A stretch of 64,000 bases of DNA from Enhydrobacter sp. (GCA_026126105.1 JAHCJV010000003.1:1-64000), one strand, 5' to 3'. Shown: positions 25,248-35,737, numbered from the stretch's first letter. Numbers and translations are program-made. Notes: generated by a model from the sequence alone, not told the origin.

Positions 25248-26498
25248 CTAACCTTTGTTGGCTGCCGTGATGGCTCGCTTCAGCCCCGCGTCCACCCGGG
25301 CGCCATCTCCCAAGCGGATCTGGTTGGCGCCCAAATACTTGCCAAAGGCGGCCAGGCACTCTGTAATGGCGGGGAGCATGGCTTCGTCTTTCTGGTCCAC
25401 GCCCTCCTGCCACCACCAGTTCTTGACGCCGAAGGCTTTGCTGCCGCGTTGGAACTCGGGGTCCATGCGCGCAACCAACCGATCCCCATACAAGACCGGC
25501 AACACGTAGTAGCCATACTTACGCTTGGGCTCGGGGACGTAGACTTCCCAGATGTAATCGAAGTCGAACAGAGCGCGTATCAGATCGCGGTTCCACATCA
25601 GGTTATCCAAAGGTGCGATTAGGGCCGCGCCTGGCTTCCCCCTGGGCGGCTTGGCCGCCTCCTCCAGCGCCGGCAGGTCTGCTGGGCGAATATAGAACAC
25701 CCGGCGTGAGACACCCTGGACCTCAACCGGCAACAAGTGTCCTTTGTGCAACAGGCGCGTCACGGCCGCCTTGACCTTGCCAGCCGCCCAACCCACCAGC
25801 CCGCCATATTCCGCGGTGGTCTTATCGTGCAAGAGGCCAATGCCACCCGCCCGCCGCAAGACGTGCCATTCCAGGTAGTCCTCATGTGAAGCATGTTGGC
25901 GCAGCTGGCTATAGGCTGCAGGCAACAGTCGATGACTGAGGTCAAAGTAGCGCCGGGTGCCGACCCGATGGTGGACCAGCGTGGCCCCACTGTAAAACAA
26001 GATGTCCATGGCGATGCGGGCCGCCCGGGCAGAGCCAGTCAACCACCAATCCATCTTGGTTTTGTCTTCAAATTCCAGTGAAGACAGCGGGCCGCGCTGC
26101 TCTATGGCCTGGCGGATCGCCTCAACCAGCTTGACCGCTGGAGCGGTACTGGTGGCCTCCATATAGGTTTTGGCCATATGGCTGCGGTGATAGGCAAAAT
26201 CCGGCCAATCTTCAGCCGGGTAAATCGCCATCTGCTTGTCAAAACCGTCCACCAGCGCCCGGTCTACGTAGAGCAGCGCATCCAGCATAGCAGGCTTGTA
26301 GCCGCGTACGCGCGACTGCAGCACCAGGTGCGGGTTCTGGCCAACTACGTTGATGGGGTCGTATTGGATGCAGTTGAGCCTGCGGATAAAATCAAGGACA
26401 CCTTGCTTGCCGCTGAGCTTGCGCGGCGGCAGCAGGTGTTGGTGGCCCAGCAGAAAGCGCCGGGCCTGGGCTTTGTCTACGACGATGCGGTCAGACAT
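25248..26498 (-). CDS. Winged-helix DNA glycosylase of the AlkX/YcaQ (HTH_42) family
   Basis: A 416-residue member of the winged-helix family that includes Streptomyces AlkZ and E. coli YcaQ/AlkX, which unhook interstrand crosslinks. The catalytic tripeptide is present as Q45-Y46-D47 (C-I-Q-Y-D-P-I-N); the Q-x-D form places it with AlkX-type rather than AlkZ (Q-x-Q). Other family marks are P-L-D-N-L-M-W-N-R-D and Y-Y-V-L-P-V-L-Y-G-D-R-L-V-A-R. It is the first gene of a run with AlkD-like and YjbR genes. No antibiotic cluster is nearby, so general repair is more likely than self-resistance. Confidence 0.88.
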   Translation of the reverse strand: MSDRIVVDKAQARRFLLGHQHLLPPRKLSGKQGVLDFIRRLNCIQYDPINVVGQNPHLVLQSRVRGYKPAMLDALLYVDRALVDGFDKQMAIYPAEDWPDFAYHRSHMAKTYMEATSTAPAVKLVEAIRQAIEQRGPLSSLEFEDKTKMDWWLTGSARAARIAMDILFYSGATLVHHRVGTRRYFDLSHRLLPAAYSQLRQHASHEDYLEWHVLRRAGGIGLLHDKTTAEYGGLVGWAAGKVKAAVTRLLHKGHLLPVEVQGVSRRVFYIRPADLPALEEAAKPPRGKPGAALIAPLDNLMWNRDLIRALFDFDYIWEVYVPEPKRKYGYYVLPVLYGDRLVARMDPEFQRGSKAFGVKNWWWQEGVDQKDEAMLPAITECLAAFGKYLGANQIRLGDGARVDAGLKRAITAANKG

Positions 26499-26528
26499 CG
26501 CCGCAATTATAGAACAAAAATTCGGTGG

Positions 26529-28118
26529 CTACGCGCCGGCCAGCACCGCTGGTCGTTCGGCGCGCCAGGCCGCGCCGGCCGTGGCGGTTTCGTAAGACTG
26601 CGCGATACGCAGCAAGGCCGCTTCGCTGAAATCCGGGCCGATGAGCTGGATGCCGATCGGCAGGCGCTCAGCGCTCAACCCGCCGGGCAGCGAGAGGGCC
26701 GGCACGCCGGCGTGGTTGGCAGTCACGGTCAGCTGGTCGGCGAACTGCATCAGCACCGAATCGCCATACATCGAGGCCATCCCGAAAGCGGTGGTCGGCG
26801 TGGTGGCAGTCAGCAGCGCGTCCAATTTATAAGCGCCTTTGACCGCAAAGGCTGCATCAAAGTCGCCGCGGATCAGTGAGCGCACCTGCAGCGCCCGGCG
26901 GTAGTACTGCTCGCTGTACTGGGCGGCGCTGACGTACATGCCCATCAGGATGCGCAGCTTGGGCTCCTGGCCAAAACCTTCACTGCGTGAACGGCGATAC
27001 AACTCACGCAGGTCTTTGGCCTGCGCGGCGCTGCGGTAGCCAAACTTGACGCCGTCGTAGCGATGCAGGTTGGAGGCGGCTTCGACGCGCGAGATGACCG
27101 TATAGCAGGGAATGCCGTAGCGCGTGTGCACCATCGGCACGCCTTCCACGATCTCGGCGCCCTGCTTGGCCAGCGCCTCGGCCGCGTCCAACACGGCCTT
27201 GGAGATCTCTTCCGGCATTTGGCGGCTTTCCATCTTGCCGCTGTCATGGTTGAAAAAGGTGAGCTTGTCGTAATCCGGTGAGAGGCCAATGCGCAGGCCT
27301 TGGACGCCGTGGTCCAGCCCGGCGGTGTAATCGGGCACGGGCGCCGTGGCGGCGGTGCTGTCACGGCGGTCCGGGCCGGCGATGGCGTTCATCGTCAGCG
27401 CCGCATCACGCACGTTGCGCGTCACCGGACCAGGACAATCCAGCGAAGAGCCGAACGCGATCAGCCCATAGCGCGAGACGCGTCCGTAGGTCGGCTTGAG
27501 GCCGACCACGCCGCAGAACGAAGCCGGCTGGCGGATGGAGCCGCCGGTATCAGTGCCCAGTGAGATGGCGCCCTCGCCGGCCGCCACCGCCGCCGCGCTG
27601 CCGCCGGAGGAGCCGCCAGGCACCCGGCTGGGGTCCCAGGGGTTGCGCGTGGAGGGCTGATAGGCCGAAGACTCGTTGGAGGAGCCGTAGGTGAACTCAT
27701 CCAGGTTGACCTTGCCGAGCATCACCGCCCCGGCGGCTTCCATGCGTTCCACCACCGTGGCTGTGTAAGGGGGCTTGAAATTGGACAAGATGCGTGAAGC
27801 GGCGGTCGAAATCACGTCCTTGACCGTGAAAATATCTTTGGCGGTGTAGGGTACGCCGCCCAGCGGACCGGGGTCTTCGCCGCGGGCCAATTGGGCATCC
27901 ACCGCTTCGGCCTGGGCGCGGGCACGCGCCTCGGTCAGGGTCACAAAGGCATGCACCTTGTCGCGGCCTTCGTTGCGGTCGCCGTCCAGACGACCGGGCG
28001 CACCATCCACAGCCTGGATGCGCTCCAAAGCCGCCTCCAGCGCTTGCACGGCGGTAACTTCCCCAGCGCGGATGCGCCGGGCCAGTTCGTGGGCGGGCAG
28101 ATCAGCCAGATGACTCAT
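26529..28118 (-). CDS. gatA: Aspartyl/glutamyl-tRNA amidotransferase subunit A
   Basis: Glutaminase/amidase subunit of GatCAB supplying ammonia for tRNA-dependent amidation. The amidase Ser-cisSer-Lys triad is visible: K94 in Y-T-A-K-D, cis-Ser in P-G-G-S-S-G-G-S (170-171), nucleophile S194 in D-T-G-G-S-I-R-Q-P-A. At 529 residues it is longer than the common ~485 because of an insertion near residues 41-54 (P-G-R-L-D-G-D-R-N-E) and extra residues in the middle. It follows gatC with 2 nt between; gatB is far away at 3075-4511. Confidence 0.96.
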   Translation of the reverse strand: MSHLADLPAHELARRIRAGEVTAVQALEAALERIQAVDGAPGRLDGDRNEGRDKVHAFVTLTEARARAQAEAVDAQLARGEDPGPLGGVPYTAKDIFTVKDVISTAASRILSNFKPPYTATVVERMEAAGAVMLGKVNLDEFTYGSSNESSAYQPSTRNPWDPSRVPGGSSGGSAAAVAAGEGAISLGTDTGGSIRQPASFCGVVGLKPTYGRVSRYGLIAFGSSLDCPGPVTRNVRDAALTMNAIAGPDRRDSTAATAPVPDYTAGLDHGVQGLRIGLSPDYDKLTFFNHDSGKMESRQMPEEISKAVLDAAEALAKQGAEIVEGVPMVHTRYGIPCYTVISRVEAASNLHRYDGVKFGYRSAAQAKDLRELYRRSRSEGFGQEPKLRILMGMYVSAAQYSEQYYRRALQVRSLIRGDFDAAFAVKGAYKLDALLTATTPTTAFGMASMYGDSVLMQFADQLTVTANHAGVPALSLPGGLSAERLPIGIQLIGPDFSEAALLRIAQSYETATAGAAWRAERPAVLAGA

Positions 28119-28120
28119 GG

Positions 28121-28441
28121 CTAGTCCAGCTCCTGGTGGGGGATGCCGGGCACATGCAGGTAGCCCTCAGCAGTTTCCGGGGCCCCGGCAAGGATCTCGG
28201 CGTTCAGGCCGGAGGGCTGGGCTTCATCCGGGCGGGCGGCTGGGCGCAGCTCAGGCGGGAAGGGCACGCCATGGGCGGCCAGCGGGGTGCCTTCGGGGAT
28301 TTGGATGGCTGCCAATTCATCAATGGATTTAAGCTGGTTGTTTAACTCGCCGCGCAGATACTCGTTCTCTTGGGGCGTCAGCTCCAAAGCAGCCAGTTCA
28401 ACCAGATGATTAAAGAGTTCGGGGGTAATTTCCTCAGCCAT
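28121..28441 (-). CDS. gatC: Aspartyl/glutamyl-tRNA amidotransferase subunit C
   Basis: The 106-residue scaffold subunit that wraps GatA and GatB. The family pattern L-V-E-L-A-A-L-E-L-T-P-Q-E near residue 12, then I-D-E-L, and the C-terminal belt V-P-G-I-P-H are present. ATG 28441 begins the homology; a longer frame to 28486 runs through the promoter. On the minus strand TGGTATACT (an extended -10) ends 6 nt before this ATG, suggesting leaderless translation. Divergent from an acyl-CoA dehydrogenase. Confidence 0.92.
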   Translation of the reverse strand: MAEEITPELFNHLVELAALELTPQENEYLRGELNNQLKSIDELAAIQIPEGTPLAAHGVPFPPELRPAARPDEAQPSGLNAEILAGAPETAEGYLHVPGIPHQELD

Positions 28442-28447
28442 TGGGGC

Positions 28448-28453
28448 AGTATA
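28448..28453 (-). promoter_or_regulatory. Extended -10 (TGGTATACT) for leaderless gatCA
   Basis: The TATACT box ends 6 nt from the gatC ATG, with TG one base upstream of the hexamer. No ribosome binding site fits. Confidence 0.65.
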
Positions 28454-28522
28454 CCATCGCGAGTTTTGCCCTCTGCTATAATCCAAAAATCACAATTCCA
28501 TCCGCCATTTGGAGGCCAGTGC

Positions 28523-29695
<1,173 letters not shown>

Positions 29696-29729
29696 CGCAT
29701 CCTGCGGGGAAAGACAGGAGCGTGCAATC

Positions 29730-31982
29730 TTGGCGACACCAGGTTCCCCCACTGTAAGCCGAGCGGCCAGCTGGCTTAACCGCCTGGAACTGGGCGCTGC
29801 CCTGGCGCTGATCGGGCTGCCCGCCGCGCTGCTGATGGCGGACCGCTGGGCGGGCCGGCGGCAGGAGCTGCAGTGGCTGCGGGAACTGGGGGGTGGGCTT
29901 CTGACTGGCGTGGAAAGCCTGGGGTTGCCCGCCTACCTCGGCCTTGCGATCGCCTGCCTGGTGGGTTTGCTGCTGCTGGCCGTGCTGGCCGCGCAGCCCA
30001 ATAGCTTGGTCCAGGAATTCCTGGTTCCCCTCCACCAACCACCCCGCATCTATCGCCCTGTTTCCCCCAAGCAGCGCCACTGGGCCACTGGGCTGATTGG
30101 CGTGGCCGTGTTGGCGACGGCCCTGCTGACCGTACGCGCCCTGGCGGCAGAGCAGCTTCTGGGTCTGGATTGGGGGCTGGCGGCCCTGGGCATCCTGTGC
30201 GGTCTGTTGGGTTTGCTGCTGCCGTGGAGGCAGGTGCGGGCCGCCTGGCGGCAGCATGCAGGGCCCTGGGGCGCCATGGGCTTGGCCCTGCTGGGCCTGT
30301 TGGCTTTGCTGGCTTCCCTGTATTCGTCCTGGCTGCCGGTTTGGCTGACCGCCGGGCTGATGCTGCTGGCCGCGCGCAACCTGTGGCGCTACAGCGCCCA
30401 GCTGCCGCCCGTGTTCTGGCTGGTCGCTGGGGCTGTGGTGTTCTTCAGCTGGGATATCAATGCCTGGTGGCTGGTGGCGGTGGGCGATGAGTTCGCCTTT
30501 TACCGCGAAGCGCGTTTTATCGTATATGACGCGCCCTTCAGACTAATTGTTGAGAACTTCTTCAAAGGCAACTACGTCTATTCGGCTCACCCTTTTCTCT
30601 CCACCCTGCTGCAAGCCGTGTTTTTTAAAGTCTTTGGAGACAGCAACTTTGCCTGGCGCATGAGCAGCTTGTTCTATGCGGCAGTTTCATTGTTCTTCTT
30701 CCACTACTTTTTCCAAACCTTCCTCCACAAGCGCTACACACTGACCGCTACGTTCCTATTGGCCACTTCGCATTATTTGGCCGCCTTTGGCAAAGTGGGC
30801 TACAACAATCTGCAAGCCCTGCTGGCCTTCTCCCTGGTGTTGGCGGCCGCCGCCTGGGCGCTGCGCAGCCGCAGCCCGGGGGCTCATCTGGCGCTGGGCC
30901 TGGCCCAGGCGTTTTGCTTTTACGTCTACCCGGCCGCATTGTACGTGGCACCGCTGCCCTATCTGCTCTTGCTGCTTTACGATCCGCCCTTTAATAGCGG
31001 CGCAGTGCAACGCTGGGCGCTGAGCCTGGGCGCCCTGATCCTGTTGCTGCTGCCGCTTCTGATGCAGCCTGACTATTGGGACTCAAAGGTGGCCGGGACA
31101 CTGGCTTACACGCCCACCTTGGTGGAAGACTCTGCGCACACGCTAAGCCACTTCAGCAGCAATTTTGTCTATTCCCTGCTTTCGCCGCTCTTCACCATCG
31201 AAGAGCGCCACTTTGTGGCCGGGGGGTATCTGGACCCGCTGACTGCAATGCTCTCGTTCCTGGGCCTCGCCCTGCTTCTGGCGACCTTTTGGCGCAACCG
31301 GTTCCTGCTGTTCTGGTTGGCCGCCTTCGGCTTAGTGTTCTTTCTGGCCGGCATGAGCCACGACCGCCAGTTTCCTCCCAGCACGCGTATGTTCCTGCTG
31401 CTGCCCCTCCTTGCGGTGTTGGCTTGCCTGGCGCTGGCTTGGCTCAAACTGCGGCTCAGCCAGCTCACACTTCGTTCAAGCTGGCTGCCACCAGCCGCCG
31501 GCCTGTTGGCCCTGCTAATCCTCGGCCTAAATTTCTACCAGGCACATCCGCTGGCCCAGCAGCGCATGACCGGCTACCAGGGCTTTGAGGGCTTGTTTCT
31601 AAGGACCAGCCGGGATTTCTGGCAGTCACACCCGGGCGCACCGATCTTGATTGTGCACCAGCCAGAGACCTTGCACATCGATTCGTTAACCGAGATCCTG
31701 GCCATCTATCAAGTGCCTTATTCGGAGGATCAAGTGCGGGGTATCACGCCTGCCGAGCTGCAGACGGGCGGCCAGCAGCAAATCGCGGCTGACGCAGAGA
31801 CCCTGGTGTTGGTGGATGCGCGCCTGTCCGAAGAGGACCTGCAGGCCGCCAACACCGCGCTGCAGAGCTTGGGCAAAAGCGGCTGCCCGGTGCAGCATGC
31901 CTTGGGCGATACGCGTCTTTACCTGTGGCACTCCGCCGCATTGGCGGCGCAGTGCCCGGCGCTGGTCAGCGCGGAGGGCTAG
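29730..31982 (+). CDS. Large GT39/PMT-like membrane glycosyltransferase
   Basis: A 750-residue polytopic membrane protein, with four or five hydrophobic helices before a PMT-like core. The first large loop contains V-G-D-E-F-A-F-Y-R-E-A (acidic D-E pair), and later spans include V-G-Y-N-N-L-Q-A-L-L-A-F. A C-terminal extracytoplasmic domain (from about 615, F-L-R-T-S-R-D-F-W) may bind the acceptor. The start is TTG 29730 with CAGGAG upstream; no ATG or GTG fits in frame. Substrate unknown. Related proteins are at 5324-6763 and 47125-49149. Confidence 0.8.
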   Translation: MATPGSPTVSRAASWLNRLELGAALALIGLPAALLMADRWAGRRQELQWLRELGGGLLTGVESLGLPAYLGLAIACLVGLLLLAVLAAQPNSLVQEFLVPLHQPPRIYRPVSPKQRHWATGLIGVAVLATALLTVRALAAEQLLGLDWGLAALGILCGLLGLLLPWRQVRAAWRQHAGPWGAMGLALLGLLALLASLYSSWLPVWLTAGLMLLAARNLWRYSAQLPPVFWLVAGAVVFFSWDINAWWLVAVGDEFAFYREARFIVYDAPFRLIVENFFKGNYVYSAHPFLSTLLQAVFFKVFGDSNFAWRMSSLFYAAVSLFFFHYFFQTFLHKRYTLTATFLLATSHYLAAFGKVGYNNLQALLAFSLVLAAAAWALRSRSPGAHLALGLAQAFCFYVYPAALYVAPLPYLLLLLYDPPFNSGAVQRWALSLGALILLLLPLLMQPDYWDSKVAGTLAYTPTLVEDSAHTLSHFSSNFVYSLLSPLFTIEERHFVAGGYLDPLTAMLSFLGLALLLATFWRNRFLLFWLAAFGLVFFLAGMSHDRQFPPSTRMFLLLPLLAVLACLALAWLKLRLSQLTLRSSWLPPAAGLLALLILGLNFYQAHPLAQQRMTGYQGFEGLFLRTSRDFWQSHPGAPILIVHQPETLHIDSLTEILAIYQVPYSEDQVRGITPAELQTGGQQQIAADAETLVLVDARLSEEDLQAANTALQSLGKSGCPVQHALGDTRLYLWHSAALAAQCPALVSAEG

Positions 31983-31988
31983 CTTGGC

Positions 31989-33248
31989 TCACGGCGCAGG
32001 CCAGACCAAGTCAGCGCCATAGACCGTGAGCGGCGGGAAGAAGCCAGCCGTTTGGGCTGGCAGGGGATATTCGTACAGCACGTCACGGCTGGCGATATCC
32101 ACCACGACCACACTGGCAAACCAGGGGATAAAGTCCTGCTCCGCAATGCGATAACCGGCAAAACGGGTCCCATCCGGGCTGAGGGCAACCGGCATGATGT
32201 GGGGGAGTTTATTGCTTTCCTCTCCTTCAACAAGCGCTAACGGCAGCTGGCCGTCAATACTCCAGGCTGTGAAGAAACGCTCCTGTGGGTTGTCGCTTAA
32301 GCCGTCAAAGCGTTCATGCACAAAGAGCAAATAGTCACCGCGAACCGGCAGTGACAGCAGCCCTTGCACATCCAGGTTGTAGTCCAAGGGCACATCTCGC
32401 TCGGTGTAGAAGACCGCCAGGGGAGTGGCAGACTGCGCCTGGTTGTCGATGAGCTGGTAATACAGGCGGTCAGCTCCGTTGGCATACGAAGTGTAGGCAC
32501 TAACCGGCCCCAGTTCAGGATAATTGCAAATAACGCAGGTAAATCCATCCGGCACCTGACCATCCTGTGTCAGCAGCCCAGTGATCTGGGCATCCGACAG
32601 CGCCGGCCAGGCAGTCTCCTCGGCCGTAGCGGGGTCGTAAATCAGCGCTGAACCGGCCTGGCGCTCAAACCACAACTGGTCTGCCTCCCCAGCCCAGCGC
32701 GGCAGACCGGTGATCTCAGCCACATAGACCAACTCATCTGAGGCCTGGTTGTACAACCAAAGGGAACTGCCGCCCTGATTGCGGTGGGTGGCCACGCTCA
32801 CCCAGGTCTGGCTGGGCGACCAAGCCAGGCCGTTCAAGCGCTCGTCTGGGTGCAGGTGGTCCCACAGGTCGATTTCACGCTTGTCCCCACTGGAGAGGTC
32901 ATAGAGCGTGCTGGGCTCGGACTGCGCTGTGTAGAACAGCAGCTGGCCATCCGGCGAGAGTGCGAATAGATCGGACTCGCCCGTGGCGTCCCCAAGAGGA
33001 AGTTGGGCAATCATCTGCTGGCTGCCCAGATCGATGACTTGGATAGCATCGCCCTCTGTCAGCTCCACGCGCAGCGCCAGCCGCGGCTGGCCGTCACTGA
33101 CCGGCGGGCTGGTGAGCTGGGCACTGGGGCTGGCCGCTACGCCGGCCTCTGCGGGCTGCGTGGCAGCCGCCGGTTGGGCGCCAGGCTGAACCGGCGCACA
33201 AGCACCAAGGGCAAGCACGAAAAGAACGAGCCAGATTCTGGTCCACAT
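31989..33248 (-). CDS. Lipoprotein with WD40/TolB-like beta-propeller repeats
   Basis: A 419-residue exported lipoprotein: signal helix W-L-V-L-F-V-L-A-L-G-A-C with lipobox L-G-A-C, then an Ala/Pro/Gln-rich linker and a repeated beta-propeller-like body (F-A-L-S-P-D-G-Q-L-L-F-Y, L-A-W-S-P-S-Q-T-W-V-S-V, V-A-L-S-P-D-G-T-R-F-A-G-Y). The S-P-D-G motifs are characteristic of TolB/PD40 propellers. ATG 33248 is chosen over an upstream in-frame TTG. Its partner is unknown. It converges on the glycosyltransferase gene with a 6-nt gap. Confidence 0.8.
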   Translation of the reverse strand: MWTRIWLVLFVLALGACAPVQPGAQPAAATQPAEAGVAASPSAQLTSPPVSDGQPRLALRVELTEGDAIQVIDLGSQQMIAQLPLGDATGESDLFALSPDGQLLFYTAQSEPSTLYDLSSGDKREIDLWDHLHPDERLNGLAWSPSQTWVSVATHRNQGGSSLWLYNQASDELVYVAEITGLPRWAGEADQLWFERQAGSALIYDPATAEETAWPALSDAQITGLLTQDGQVPDGFTCVICNYPELGPVSAYTSYANGADRLYYQLIDNQAQSATPLAVFYTERDVPLDYNLDVQGLLSLPVRGDYLLFVHERFDGLSDNPQERFFTAWSIDGQLPLALVEGEESNKLPHIMPVALSPDGTRFAGYRIAEQDFIPWFASVVVVDIASRDVLYEYPLPAQTAGFFPPLTVYGADLVWPAP

Positions 33249-33324
33249 GGACAAATCGCTTTCTTAAAAAGATATTACAGCAATTGCCTGAACTTGGCAC
33301 ACAGTCCTGCAGGCTGGGTAAACT

Positions 33325-34383
33325 ATGCCGGTGAAAATTCGCCGCATCTTCATCCAAGCTGGGCTGTGCGCTCTGTTAGCCGCTTGCGGTCTCCCCCCTT
33401 CACCCATGGCAGACCTGCCTACACCTCAATTGGCAGTCACCTCCGAACCCAGCGCGACCCATACCTCCACACAGGTTTCCAGCCCCATCCCCAGCCTGAC
33501 CCCCACGCCGCAGTTGCACCCGCTCAGCATTGACTATCTGCGCTCCCGTGAGTATCCGGCCACCGAATTGGTGATCGAGCAAGTTCTGGAGGACGGGCCA
33601 AACTATTTCCGCTACATTGCTTCCTATTTCTCCGACGGGTTAAAACAATACGGCTTGCTCACTGTTCCCTTTGGAGAAAAACCGCCCTCCGGCTGGCCGG
33701 TCATCATTTTCAACCACGGGTATATCGCTCCAGAGGTGTATCAAACTACCGAACGCTACGTAGCCTATGTGGATGGCTTTGCGCGCAGCGGCTATATCGT
33801 CTTTCGGCCCGATTACCGCGGCCATGCCAACTCAGAAGGAGAGGCGCGTGGCGCCTATGGGCGGCCGGACTATGTCATTGATGTGCTCAACGCAGTAGCG
33901 GCGTTGAAAAACTTCCCCGAAGCAGACCCCGGCCGCCTGGGCATGTGGGGCCACTCGATGGGCGGCTACATCACCCTGCGGGCGATGCTGGCCGACGCGG
34001 ATATCAAAGCCGGTGTGATCTGGGCCGGCGTAGTAGCCGCCTATGCCGACATGGTGGATATCGGCGGGCGGCCGCGCTTCGGCAGCCGCGGCCTGCTGGA
34101 GACCTTTGGCCCGCCCGAAAGCAACCCTGAACTGTGGGCCTCCATTTCAGCCAACAGCTATTTGGACCAGCTGCCGGGGCCGCTGCAGCTGCACCACGGC
34201 AGTGCAGACCACAGCGTGCCGGCCGGGTTTTCCTCGCAGCTGGCCGTGCAGGTGCGCCAGGCTGGCGGAGTGGCAGAACTGTATGAGTACGCCGGGGACG
34301 ACCATAACCTCTCGCATTTCTTTACCAGCGCCATGCTGCGTTCGGTCGCCTTTTTCGACCAATATGTAAAGGGCGGGCCGTAA
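33325..34383 (+). CDS. Alpha/beta-hydrolase lipoprotein (S9/dienelactone-hydrolase-like)
   Basis: A 352-residue lipoprotein: signal sequence with lipobox L-A-A-C at about residues 19-22, a Ser/Thr/Pro linker of about 45 residues, then an alpha/beta-hydrolase. Oxyanion region F-N-H-G-Y, nucleophile elbow G-H-S-M-G-G, acid in G-S-A-D-H-S-V-P and the final His in D-D-H-N-L-S complete a Ser-Asp-His triad. It is probably an extracytoplasmic peptidase or esterase. The start may be GTG 33331, because a TAAACT box (33319-33324) would then lie 6 nt upstream, the spacing seen at other genes here; no ribosome binding site supports ATG 33325. Confidence 0.85.
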   Translation: MPVKIRRIFIQAGLCALLAACGLPPSPMADLPTPQLAVTSEPSATHTSTQVSSPIPSLTPTPQLHPLSIDYLRSREYPATELVIEQVLEDGPNYFRYIASYFSDGLKQYGLLTVPFGEKPPSGWPVIIFNHGYIAPEVYQTTERYVAYVDGFARSGYIVFRPDYRGHANSEGEARGAYGRPDYVIDVLNAVAALKNFPEADPGRLGMWGHSMGGYITLRAMLADADIKAGVIWAGVVAAYADMVDIGGRPRFGSRGLLETFGPPESNPELWASISANSYLDQLPGPLQLHHGSADHSVPAGFSSQLAVQVRQAGGVAELYEYAGDDHNLSHFFTSAMLRSVAFFDQYVKGGP

Positions 34384-34410
34384 ACCCAGCCCAGCGCAAA
34401 GGACCGACGA

Positions 34411-34995
34411 TTGACCAAATTCCTCATTCGCCTGACCCGCATCGGGTTGGCTGTTGTGCTGGCCTGGTGCCTGTATGCGGCCGGCCGCATCTACAGCTTT
34501 GCCCAGCAAGACGAGACGCGCCCCGCCGATGTCGCTATCGTCCTGGGGGCGGCCGCCTGGCGTGACCGCCCTTCGCCCGTGCTGCGTGAGCGCATTAACC
34601 ACGCGATCGCCCTGTTCCAGGACGGCGTGGTGGACGCGATCATCTTCACGGGCGGCTACGGACGCAATGACCTGCTGTCTGAGTCGGAAACCGCCCGTGA
34701 ATACGCCCTGCAAGCCGGGCTGCCCCAGGAAGCGCTGCATATAGAGGCCAACTCCACCAACACCCAGCAGAACCTCAGCGAAGCGCAACACCTGATGCAG
34801 ACTTTGGGGCTGCAAAGCGCGCTGATCGTCTCAGACCCGATGCACATGATGCGCGCCATGGCCCTGGCAGACGACTTGGGAATGGAGGCCTACTCCTCGC
34901 CCACCACCACCAGCCGTTATGCTTCCATACCCACTCAGTTATGGTTTCTGCTGCGCGAAACGGCCTACTATTCCGGATACCTGTTGGGTTACTAA
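34411..34995 (+). CDS. YdcF/SanA/ElyC-family (DUF218) membrane-anchored protein
   Basis: A 194-residue protein with an N-terminal membrane helix (about residues 6-25) and a DUF218 domain: D-V-A-I-V-L-G-A-A-A-W, I-I-F-T-G-G-Y-G, S-E-S-E-T-A-R-E-Y-A, N-T-Q-Q-N-L and S-D-P-M-H-M-M-R. Family members (SanA, ElyC) affect envelope integrity and polyprenyl-carrier or peptidoglycan steps; the reaction is not settled. The start is TTG 34411 with AAAGGA upstream. It follows the hydrolase lipoprotein on the same strand by 27 nt, likely as an operon, and meets the next gene tail-to-tail. Confidence 0.88.
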   Translation: MTKFLIRLTRIGLAVVLAWCLYAAGRIYSFAQQDETRPADVAIVLGAAAWRDRPSPVLRERINHAIALFQDGVVDAIIFTGGYGRNDLLSESETAREYALQAGLPQEALHIEANSTNTQQNLSEAQHLMQTLGLQSALIVSDPMHMMRAMALADDLGMEAYSSPTTTSRYASIPTQLWFLLRETAYYSGYLLGY

Positions 34996-35697
34996 CTAAT
35001 TGATCTTTTTGACCGGCACGCCCAGGTAAACCCCGCCGCTTTTTAGGCGCATGCCTATCGGCACCAGGCTGTTGCCGCCCACGACCACGTCGTCTTCGAT
35101 CACCACCCCGGGCATCACCGAAGTGTTGCCGCCAATCGTCACCCGGTTGCCAATGCGCACTTTGCGCAGGCCGGCGCGGCGGCCCAGCACGTAATGCGCG
35201 GAGATGGACGAATTGCCGCCGATCACGCACTCATCGCCAATTTCGATCAGGTCGCAGTCCCACAGCCGGTCAGTGGCGATCATGGTGTCTTTGCCCACCT
35301 TGGCCCCCATGGCCCGGTAGAAAACCACATTGAAATAGCCGCTCTTCAACAGCGGCTGGTAGAACATGCCGGCCGTGTGAAGCAGCAGATTGAACAGCGC
35401 AGCGCGCAGGCCCGCCCACGAGACCAGCTCGGCGCGCTGTTCCTGATTGCCCAGACGGAACAGCCGGCGCACCAGCACGATCAACAGCAGGAGCGTGTTG
35501 CCAAAAAGGATGAAGGCCAGCCCGGCGGCCAGGCCCAGGGCCAGCAGCGGCCACAAACCCTGGATGCCAGCCAGGCGCTGCCAGACCCAGTGCAGCCACA
35601 CCAGGCTGGGCAGCAAAGCCAGTCCCAGCAGCAAGCCGACCAACAGCTGGGCCAGCAGAGAGGCGTAGGGATACAGACCCAGCAATCTCTTGTCCAT
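34996..35697 (-). CDS. Membrane-associated left-handed beta-helix (hexapeptide) acyltransferase-like protein
   Basis: A 233-residue protein with two N-terminal membrane helices (about 10-32 and 43-70) and a C-terminal hexapeptide-repeat domain: I-G-D-E-C-V-I-G-G-N-S-S-I-S-A-H, I-G-N-R-V-T-I-G-G-N-T-S-V-M-P-G, I-E-D-D-V-V-V-G-G-N-S. Such LbetaH domains carry out acyl-CoA-dependent O- or N-acylation; the arrangement resembles the C-terminal module of Pls/non-ribosomal-peptide-like membrane transferases. It precedes no gene closely on its strand; a GT2 gene lies upstream, so a glycan-modifying role is plausible. Confidence 0.78.
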   Translation of the reverse strand: MDKRLLGLYPYASLLAQLLVGLLLGLALLPSLVWLHWVWQRLAGIQGLWPLLALGLAAGLAFILFGNTLLLLIVLVRRLFRLGNQEQRAELVSWAGLRAALFNLLLHTAGMFYQPLLKSGYFNVVFYRAMGAKVGKDTMIATDRLWDCDLIEIGDECVIGGNSSISAHYVLGRRAGLRKVRIGNRVTIGGNTSVMPGVVIEDDVVVGGNSLVPIGMRLKSGGVYLGVPVKKIN

Positions 35698-35737
35698 ATG
35701 CGGGTCAGCTTACCAATGAATCAGGAATTTTTGGGGG

